Assembly (NCBI GenBank): GCA_904502115.1
Contig: CAJGDW010000049.1
Location: forward strand, 1 to 9,759
From: Paludibacteraceae bacterium
Lineage (GTDB): Bacteria > Bacteroidota > Bacteroidia > Bacteroidales > Paludibacteraceae
Length of the DNA: 9,759 nt
Direction of reading: 5' to 3'
Of this stretch, positions 1 through 4,912 are shown one piece after another (the stretch's first letter is position 1; each line of letters starts with the position of its first letter). A program made the translations under genes and the position numbers. The notes beneath the pieces were generated by a model. That model was not told the origin of the DNA, did not search any database, and was given only the letters and a program-made list of their open reading frames with translations.

Positions 1-19
1 AGTGTTCGCCACCCAATAG

Positions 20-295
20 CCAAGATGGCACCCAGTCGGCACCCAGTCGGCACCCAGTGTTGAAAACCTCGATAAACTGATTGTTTTCTGTACTGAAGCA
101 CGTTCTTTTAGTGAGATGTTAGCTTTTATGGATCTTACAGATAGAACTAAGTTTAGGAGAAAATATATTCATCCACTTTTGGAGGCTGGTATATTGGAAC
201 TTACTATACCTGATAAGCCAAATAGTCAGAATCAAAAATACCGCCTTACAGCAAAGGGTATTGCTTTGAAAAATAACTTAACAAGCAATAAGTAG
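20..295 (+). CDS. C-terminal winged-helix domain of an AlbA_2-type putative regulator (5' part missing or out of frame)
   Basis: This is the 3' end of a gene whose start lies outside the window. The frame that ends at the TAG at 293-295 reads open back to a TAG at 17-19. Its last ~78 residues contain LTDRTKFRRKYIHPLLEAG, then LELTIPDKPNS and KYRLT. That is the winged-helix signature I know from the C-terminus of Bacteroidota AlbA_2 (ATP-binding, putative DNA-binding) and Fic-like regulators. The domain would bind DNA, and the missing N-terminal part would be the AlbA_2/ATPase-like region. Immediately upstream is a linker built of 11-bp tandem repeats. The in-frame stop at 17-19 means this domain is not currently connected to an upstream reading frame. 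Either the repeat has slipped to an 'off' state, or the gene is broken, or the assembly has miscounted repeats. Family assignment is fairly secure; intactness is not. Confidence 0.6.
   Translation, partial: PRWHPVGTQSAPSVENLDKLIVFCTEARSFSEMLAFMDLTDRTKFRRKYIHPLLEAGILELTIPDKPNSQNQKYRLTAKGIALKNNLTSNK
28..60 (+). repeat. Three tandem 11-bp repeats in the linker of the putative regulator
   Basis: The unit GCACCCAGTCG occurs at 28-38 and 39-49, with a third copy GCACCCAGTGT at 50-60; degenerate relatives may extend to about position 8. Since 11 is not a multiple of 3, a 33-bp block encodes an 11-residue period (V-G-T-Q-S-A-P-S-R-H-P) that is the same in all three frames apart from its phase. None of the frames contains a stop within the repeat. 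A gain or loss of one unit changes which upstream frame joins the winged-helix domain. Confidence 0.85.
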
Positions 296-305
296 AATTT
301 TACTC

Positions 306-359
306 AACCTATCATATAATAGGTAAAAACCATACTTTTTCTATATTTTATGATAGGTT
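306..359. repeat. Inverted repeat between convergent genes
   Basis: Perfect 11-bp arms, AACCTATCATA at 306-316 and TATGATAGGTT at 349-359, are separated by 32 nt. The left arm can instead form a small local hairpin, ACCTAT 307-312 with ATAGGT 319-324, so two foldings compete. It lies between the stop of the regulator fragment (295) and the stop of the 124-residue gene on the other strand (416). The position fits a bidirectional transcription stop, but no uridine run follows the stem in either direction, so a terminator is only one option. A protein binding site or a scar of a lost mobile element would fit equally well. Confidence 0.45.
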
Positions 360-385
360 AAGGCATGCGCAACATTATTTCACTA

Positions 386-402
386 CTTTGGCTTAGCCGA
401 AG
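386..402 (+). other. Short hairpin just beyond the lyase operon
   Basis: CTTTGGC (386-392) and GCCGAAG (396-402) can pair around a TTA loop, with one G-U pair on the plus strand. On the minus strand, which would carry the read-through of the lyase operon, that pair becomes a mismatch. No T-run follows. It may be a weak processing or stability element, or chance. Confidence 0.2.
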
Positions 403-415
403 GTAGGCCATTCCG

Positions 416-790
416 TTACTCCCCCTCTTTTACTCCGTAGTAGGCATTCCATTCTTTGAGCACTTCTTCCCAGTTTTCGGTTTGGCCGTCGGCTATGGCG
501 TCGGCCTGTGCCATGGCAGCTTCGTGTTGCTGCTTTTCGGCGTGGCGCAGTTTCATGGCCTCGATGGTGGCTTCGTCTAGGATTTTAATGCAGCCGCGTT
601 TCACGCAATCGTCTAGGTCGGCAGGGCCAAATGCCTTGCCTTGTACATTAAAGTCGGCTATATTAAAGCTAAAGACGGTGCGCAGCGTATGACGCACCAT
701 CTTTTGTTGTCCTCTGTTGCCGGCCATTTTTTGCCCCAACAGTTTACGAATTATTTTAATTTCTTTTTCGGAGAATTTATTGCGTCCCAT
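416..790 (-). CDS. Conserved-looking hypothetical protein, second gene of the lyase operon
   Basis: This 124-residue protein has no domain I can name. It has a strongly basic first ~40 residues (helical, many Lys/Arg). A middle segment with FNIADFNVQGKAFGPADL (about 42-59) and KRGCIKILDEATIEA looks like a compact alpha/beta fold. An Ala/Gln/Glu-rich, acidic helical tail ends in GVKEGE. There is no signal peptide or membrane segment, so it should be cytosolic. I have an impression of similar short proteins in other Bacteroidota genomes, but assign no function. Its ATG lies only 2 nt after the TAA of the lyase gene with no Shine-Dalgarno sequence, which points to translational coupling. The charge layout would suit nucleic-acid or partner-protein binding, but that is inference. 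Confidence 0.75.
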   Translation of the reverse strand: MGRNKFSEKEIKIIRKLLGQKMAGNRGQQKMVRHTLRTVFSFNIADFNVQGKAFGPADLDDCVKRGCIKILDEATIEAMKLRHAEKQQHEAAMAQADAIADGQTENWEEVLKEWNAYYGVKEGE

Positions 791-792
791 GC

Positions 793-2241
793 TTATAAAC
801 TATCGCCAAAGTCTTTTCTAAATTTCTCTGCCAATTGTTCTTGCCAGTAGCCAATTTCTTTCAATCGACCAAAGAAGAAACGCAATACAGAAGGTTCTTC
901 TACCCATTCCAAACCACCAATTAGTTCGCGGTTGTCCCATACCCATTTAACACGGTCGGCAACGTATTTTAGTTGCGATAGGGTGTAAACACGACGAGGA
1001 ACAGCCAAACGCATCAATTCCAATTCAGAGTAAGGTTCGGTGCCATCGGGGTTACGTTGTTCCGACAAAGTACCACGTTCCATACCCCTAATACCGCCTG
1101 CAATGTACAAGGCAGTAGCTACGGCAGCTGCAGGATATTGGTTGTGAGGAACGTTAGGAACAAAGGCGCCAGCGTTCAAGTGGCAACCCAAACCGCCTGC
1201 AGGCAAAATTACGGGCACGCCGTAGTCGTCTAGTTCTTTGGCTAGGTAGTTGATGAATTCAGGACCTTGGTTGATGTATTCCATATCCAAGCTTTCGTAC
1301 AAACCTTGCGCCATCGATTCCATGGTGCGTACGTCAATACCACCGTAGGTTAAGAAACCTTCGTAAAGTGGAATGTATTCCATCATCATTTTGGTGTATT
1401 TGGGGTCTTTGCTGGTAATGATACCGCCTTTAGAGAAACTCAATTTACGAGCCGAAAAATAGATGATGTCAAAGTGGTCGGCAAGCAAGTGGTAGATGGC
1501 TTTGATGTCCATGTATTTGCAGCGTGCCTCGCGCGTTTTCATAAAGTAGATGTTGTCTTGCAACAGCGAAGCATCCAATACGCTCACAATGCCGTTATCG
1601 TGGCAAATATCGGTTACTGCCAACATGTTTTCTAACGATACGGGTTGGCCACCAATCAAGTTAGTACCTGCTTCTACACGTACAAAGGCAATGTTTTCGG
1701 CGCCTTTTTCTTTGATGGTAGCTTTTAGTTTTTTAAGGTCAAAGTCGCCTTTGAATGGATCGTCCGACTGAGGTTTCAACCCTTTTTCGGCAACCAATTC
1801 TTCTACGGTACCACCCATGCGGGTAACGTGTGCTTTGGTGGTGGTAAAGTGGAAGTTCATAAGGGCAGTTTGACCGGGTTTTACCAATGCCGATGCCAAG
1901 ATGTTTTCGCAGGCGCGACCTTGGTGAGCTGGCAATACGTTGTCGGTGCCGAATACTTCTTTGATAGCAGCTTTTACGCGTTTAAAGGTAGCCGAACCTG
2001 CGTAAGAGTCGTCTGCTTGCATCGAAGCAGCCATTTGCAAATCGCTCATGGCATTTACGCCCGAGTCGGTAAGCATGTCCAAATAGATGTCTTCGTTTTC
2101 TAGCAAGAAGGTGTTGTTACCTGCTTGTTGAATTTTTTTTAGACGTTCTTCTACAGGAAGTAGCGATAGCTTTTGTATTACGCGCACTTTGTGCATTTCC
2201 AAGGGTACTTGGTTTTCCGATTGATAAAATTTTACTGCCAT
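793..2241 (-). CDS. Tryptophanase / tyrosine phenol-lyase family PLP-dependent lyase
   Basis: This 482-residue protein has the full length of the beta-eliminating lyase family, which cleaves tryptophan to indole, or tyrosine to phenol, plus pyruvate and ammonia in the cytosol. Visible landmarks are LLTDSG-like DMLTDSGVNAMSD (55-67), active-site Tyr80 in SYAGS, LPAHQGRA (103-110), NLIGGQPVS (194-202), PLP-ring Asp223, the PLP-binding Lys266 in FSARKLS, and Arg411 in RLAVPRRVYT for the substrate carboxylate. Proteins like this in Bacteroidota are usually named tryptophanase (tnaA). By comparison with the Citrobacter tyrosine phenol-lyase sequence recalled from memory, however, the substrate-side residues are of the tpl type: Thr133 (Thr124), Arg389 in MERG (Arg381) and Phe455 (Phe448). 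Escherichia coli TnaA has Asp, Ile and His there. The fold and reaction type are certain; the preferred substrate is not, so no symbol is given. A -7 box lies 41 nt upstream and an AraC-type operator array lies beyond it. Confidence 0.92.
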   Translation of the reverse strand: MAVKFYQSENQVPLEMHKVRVIQKLSLLPVEERLKKIQQAGNNTFLLENEDIYLDMLTDSGVNAMSDLQMAASMQADDSYAGSATFKRVKAAIKEVFGTDNVLPAHQGRACENILASALVKPGQTALMNFHFTTTKAHVTRMGGTVEELVAEKGLKPQSDDPFKGDFDLKKLKATIKEKGAENIAFVRVEAGTNLIGGQPVSLENMLAVTDICHDNGIVSVLDASLLQDNIYFMKTREARCKYMDIKAIYHLLADHFDIIYFSARKLSFSKGGIITSKDPKYTKMMMEYIPLYEGFLTYGGIDVRTMESMAQGLYESLDMEYINQGPEFINYLAKELDDYGVPVILPAGGLGCHLNAGAFVPNVPHNQYPAAAVATALYIAGGIRGMERGTLSEQRNPDGTEPYSELELMRLAVPRRVYTLSQLKYVADRVKWVWDNRELIGGLEWVEEPSVLRFFFGRLKEIGYWQEQLAEKFRKDFGDSL

Positions 2242-2281
2242 AATGGTTTATGTTTTAGTTATTTAGTTCAAAACGATGGGG

Positions 2282-2289
2282 CAAAAGTA
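2282..2289 (-). promoter_or_regulatory. Bacteroidota-type -7 box for the lyase operon
   Basis: On the minus strand this reads TACTTTTG, an exact TAnnTTTG match. It would start transcription near 2275, leaving a leader of about 35 nt before the ATG at 2241. That is too short for a TnaC-like leader peptide. The -33 element is poor (TTTC at 2309-2306, with a 16-nt spacer), which fits a promoter that needs an activator. Confidence 0.6.
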
Positions 2290-2312
2290 AGGCAAAACTC
2301 TTATTGAAAGCA

Positions 2313-2427
2313 TACGCATTTTACGGAAAAAACTACCATTTTTACCTTTTTGCTTATAAACTACCATTTTTACATACCAAAATTACTGATAAATAGCAAA
2401 AAATAGCTACTTTTATACCAAATTTAC
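2313..2427. promoter_or_regulatory. Operator array, four copies of TACCAWWWTTAC plus one degenerate copy
   Basis: The 12-mer TACCAWWWTTAC occurs at 2334-2345, 2362-2373, 2375-2386 and 2416-2427, all in the same orientation. A fifth copy with 10 of 12 matches is at 2313-2324. Start-to-start distances are 21, 28, 13 and 41 bp. Same-orientation repeats between a target operon and a divergent AraC-type gene are the normal arrangement for AraC-family binding sites. The degenerate copy sits just upstream of the weak -33 region of the lyase promoter, where an activator would touch RNA polymerase. The copy at 2416-2427 ends 8 nt before the araC-type start codon and abuts a -7-like TACTTTTA (2408-2415), which would suit autorepression. 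The sites are seen in the sequence; the binding protein is inferred. Confidence 0.65.
2330..2373. repeat. Perfect 16-bp direct repeat in the divergent promoter region
   Basis: AAACTACCATTTTTAC is present at 2330-2345 and again at 2358-2373, 28 bp apart. These are the two best-matching copies of the operator array extended by 4 bp on the 5' side, and are probably the highest-affinity sites. Confidence 0.8.
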
Positions 2428-2435
2428 CTACAACT

Positions 2436-3335
2436 ATGGTACGGAAAATAGAAAACATAGACCAATTTAACCGATTCTTTAATCAACCTTCATACCATCC
2501 GTTGGTAAGTGTGGTTAACTTGGCAGATGCGCATTTGTCGTTGTTCGAGCCCACCGACTTTGGTATGTATTGCGTGGTATTGATGGATGCCGAATTTGGC
2601 GAACTGACCCTGCGGGGTGCTAACATGACTTACCAGGCAGGTACGGTGTTTACCATGAAACCCGGCCATGTGGTAAGCATGCAGTTGGATGCACGTACCC
2701 GTCCCAAAGGTTGGATGTTGGCGTTTAAACCCGAACTAACTGTCAATACGGGTTTGGGGCGCGATTTTTACATGTTTAACTTTTTCGATTACGAGGTGTG
2801 CGATGCACTCACCCTTTACGAGGGCGAACGCCACATCATGATGAACTGTTTTAATACCATTTTATCGGAATTGCGCGCACCCGATGACGAGTTTACTGGT
2901 CACATGGTTCGATTGGGTATAGGACAGTTGCTAAGCTATTGTAGGCGATTCTACGACCGCCAGTTTGATACCCAAAAGGTGCGTGCTTCGGAGTTAATCA
3001 GGCAATTTGAGTCGATATTGGATGCGTATTTGGCAGAGGGGAGCGAACTGCCCCGCCGTTTAGGTCCGCCCCAGGTTGCATGGTGTAGCAGCCAGTTTCA
3101 TTTATCTGCTAACTATTTTGGTGATGTAGTAAAACACGAGTTGGGCATTACTGCCAAAGAATTTATTCGCAATAAAATCATCAAAAAAGCCATCTTATTG
3201 TTGGTCGATAAAGGATTGCCCGTAAACGAGGTAGCCACGCAGTTGGGCTTTAACTACCCCAATCATTTTACCCGATTTTTTCGGCAGGCAACCGGCAAGT
3301 CACCCTTGGCCTATAAAAAATCTGTAGAGCCTTAA
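2436..3335 (+). CDS. AraC-family transcriptional regulator
   Basis: This 299-residue regulator is divergent from the lyase operon. The N-terminal ~160 residues look like an AraC-type sensor domain of cupin-like beta strands (for example FGMYCVVLMDAEFGELTLRG, about 42-61, and YQAGTVFTMKPGHVV). A helical linker follows at about 155-200, then a C-terminal AraC/XylS double helix-turn-helix. The first recognition helix lies around 213-237 (HLSANYFGDVVKHELG). The second carries the family signature around 261-295 (VNEVATQLGFNYPNHFTRFF followed by ATGKSPLAYKK). It most likely controls the adjacent lyase genes through the repeats between them, and itself as well. The natural ligand cannot be read from the sequence; an aromatic amino acid is the obvious guess. 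The start is the first ATG of the frame, with no Shine-Dalgarno, as is usual here. Confidence 0.93.
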   Translation: MVRKIENIDQFNRFFNQPSYHPLVSVVNLADAHLSLFEPTDFGMYCVVLMDAEFGELTLRGANMTYQAGTVFTMKPGHVVSMQLDARTRPKGWMLAFKPELTVNTGLGRDFYMFNFFDYEVCDALTLYEGERHIMMNCFNTILSELRAPDDEFTGHMVRLGIGQLLSYCRRFYDRQFDTQKVRASELIRQFESILDAYLAEGSELPRRLGPPQVAWCSSQFHLSANYFGDVVKHELGITAKEFIRNKIIKKAILLLVDKGLPVNEVATQLGFNYPNHFTRFFRQATGKSPLAYKKSVEP

Positions 3336-3362
3336 AGACTTATTCATAATGGTAGATTAATC

Positions 3363-3395
3363 AGAGAGTGATAGCCAGTCACTCTCTATTTTTTT
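3363..3395 (+). terminator. Intrinsic terminator of the AraC-type gene
   Basis: A perfect 9-bp stem, AGAGAGTGA (3363-3371) with TCACTCTCT (3379-3387), has a 7-nt loop and is followed by seven Ts (3389-3395). It starts 27 nt after the regulator's stop codon. It ends only 9 nt before the recombinase ATG at 3405, so the recombinase gene has almost no room for a promoter downstream of it. Confidence 0.85.
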
Positions 3396-3404
3396 GTTGA
3401 TAAT

Positions 3405-4478
3405 ATGGACATGATAACAAGTAAGGCAAAAGACAATTCGATGAGTTGTACTTTGTCGGTAGAGGAGCGGTTATTACATTTAGAGCAACGCATGATGCAT
3501 CAGGTAAATAGGTTTGAAGGATTGTTGAATAGAATGGAAAAAGCGACCCTATCCAACCACTCTTTGCCCAATCATGTACGCTCCCAGCCATCCGTATCTT
3601 TCTTTGATTTTATGCGCTTGATAATAGAATCGTTGCGTAGTGCGCAGCAAGAGCGAACAGCCGAGGCGTACGAGTCTACCATGGCCAGTTTTAGGCGATT
3701 TTTGGCCGATGCCGATATTGGTATCGACGATATTACTGCCGAACTACTCAAGCAATACGAATCGTACCTATGGCGTGGCGGATTGTCTAAAAATACCAGC
3801 TCGTTTTACATGCGTATCTTACGTGCTGTGTTCAATAGGGCCATCGACAGCGAACTTACCCTACCACGCAATCCGTTCAAGCATGTGTACACAGGCATCG
3901 ATCGTACCGTTAAAAGAGCGCTTCCGCTTCGTGCCATCAAGCGCATTAAAAACCTTCCATTAGACAATAGCAAGGGTTGCGATTTTGCGCGCGATATGTT
4001 TATGCTGAGTTTTTACTTGCGTGGCATGTCGTATATTGATATGGCCTATTTGCGTCGGTCGAATCTATCGAAAGGATACCTTACGTACAAACGCCGAAAA
4101 ACAGGCCAAGAATTGCACATCAAGTGGGAGGTGTGTATGCAGCAAATTGTTGATAAATACAAACACGAGTGCTGTAGCGGGTATCTTTTGCCCATTATAA
4201 AGCATAAAAACGAGTCGCGTAGCCAACTTAAATACGGGTTAACGCGCATTAATCGCTATTTAGCCGATGTGGCGCGCAAGGCACGCATATCCATTCCTTT
4301 AACCTTGTACGTAGCCCGTCACTCGTGGGCAAGCGTAGCGAAAGACAAAAAGATTCCCCTGTCGGTTATTAGCGAAAGCATGGGGCACGGCAGCGAAAAA
4401 ACAACGCGCATTTACCTCAAGTCGCTCGACAAGTCAGTTATTGACAGAGCCAACAGGCAAATATTGGGGTTGTTGTAG
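3405..4478 (+). CDS. Tyrosine recombinase / site-specific integrase, Bacteroides invertase-like
   Basis: This 357-residue DNA recombinase cuts and rejoins specific sites through a covalent tyrosine link. A helical N-terminus (about 16-47) precedes a SAM-like core-binding domain (about 63-160: TAEAYESTMASFRRFL, then NTSSFYMRILRAVFNRA). The catalytic domain carries Arg206 in YLRGMSYID, Lys232 in KRRKTGQ, Arg305-His306 in YVARHSW, His328 in MGHGSEKTT and the nucleophile Tyr337 in RIYL. The usual first His of the HxxR motif is Tyr302, a substitution I associate with this Bacteroidota subfamily, so it probably does not mean loss of activity. The YLRGMS and MGHGSEKTTRIYL style resembles chromosomal recombinases that flip promoters or shuffle surface genes. 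No phage genes, excisionase or flanking att-like repeats are visible. Its codon use resembles its neighbours', so it looks long resident. The ATG at 3411 is an alternative start. Confidence 0.92.
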   Translation: MDMITSKAKDNSMSCTLSVEERLLHLEQRMMHQVNRFEGLLNRMEKATLSNHSLPNHVRSQPSVSFFDFMRLIIESLRSAQQERTAEAYESTMASFRRFLADADIGIDDITAELLKQYESYLWRGGLSKNTSSFYMRILRAVFNRAIDSELTLPRNPFKHVYTGIDRTVKRALPLRAIKRIKNLPLDNSKGCDFARDMFMLSFYLRGMSYIDMAYLRRSNLSKGYLTYKRRKTGQELHIKWEVCMQQIVDKYKHECCSGYLLPIIKHKNESRSQLKYGLTRINRYLADVARKARISIPLTLYVARHSWASVAKDKKIPLSVISESMGHGSEKTTRIYLKSLDKSVIDRANRQILGLL

Positions 4479-4481
4479 CAG

Positions 4482-4901
4482 TTAGAATAGTTCTTCTGCT
4501 TTATTGGACGTAAACCTGTCTGCTATAATGCGGGCGGCGTATTGTTCGGGGATGAATATCTTTTTAATACTCATGGCGCGCAGAATGGATTGGTGTGTGT
4601 TGTCAATAGCACGTGCATAAACTTTAGAAACCCCAAGCTCCTTTAAAGCGGCTACTGTACGCAACGAGTAGTCCATACTTTGTCCAATACAAACAATAGC
4701 ACAGTCCATTTCATCCAGGGGTAGCTGTTTTAGCGCAGTGCGCTCTGTTGCATCCATAATATAGGCAACAGATATATTGTCTTTGATGTCTTCTACACGT
4801 TGTTCAAGATGATCTACACCAATTATTTCGTGTCCTTTGTTGGTTAATTCAATGGCAAGTGTTGTACCAAAATTGCCCAATCCAATAATTAAACATTTCA
4901 T
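4482..4901 (-). CDS. TrkA/KtrA-type K+ uptake regulatory protein, RCK_N domain only
   Basis: This 139-residue cytosolic protein has a Rossmann-type RCK_N (TrkA-N) domain. Residues 1-30 give the first strand and dinucleotide-binding loop, GLGNFGTTLA (7-16), with an acidic residue ending the second strand (GVD, 28-30). The domain then continues through MDATERTALKQL, DCAIVCIG and VYARAIDNTHQSILRAMS. Family members bind NAD(H) or ATP/ADP as a ring on the cytosolic face of the K+ channel and gate it. Typical KtrA-type proteins are about 220 residues with a C-terminal RCK_C ligand domain; here the chain ends at NKAEELF just after the first domain. It starts 11 nt after the trkH-like stop, so the two are cotranscribed. 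Its stop lies 3 nt from the convergent recombinase stop. It could be a naturally short form or a truncated gene. Confidence 0.85.
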   Translation of the reverse strand: MKCLIIGLGNFGTTLAIELTNKGHEIIGVDHLEQRVEDIKDNISVAYIMDATERTALKQLPLDEMDCAIVCIGQSMDYSLRTVAALKELGVSKVYARAIDNTHQSILRAMSIKKIFIPEQYAARIIADRFTSNKAEELF

Positions 4902-4912
4902 AATATGTGATT

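Noticed and set aside
28..60. Short regular repeats at the left edge as a CRISPR array
   Set aside because: The units are 11 bp and directly adjacent, with no spacers; they encode a linker peptide.
1828..2103. Plus-strand open frames inside the lyase gene (also 1550-1771)
   Set aside because: They are opposite-strand shadows of a full-length, motif-rich enzyme.
2242..2281. A TnaC-like leader peptide controlling the lyase operon
   Set aside because: The predicted leader is about 35 nt, with no room for a Trp-containing peptide or the attenuation region.
4046..4249. Remnant of the missing RCK_C domain of trkA on the minus strand under the recombinase
   Set aside because: The minus-strand frame there shows no RCK_C-like sequence, and the region codes for the recombinase catalytic core.
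3405..4478. Integrative element or prophage around the recombinase
   Set aside because: There is no tRNA, att-like direct repeat, excisionase, mobilisation or phage gene nearby, and codon use does not stand out.
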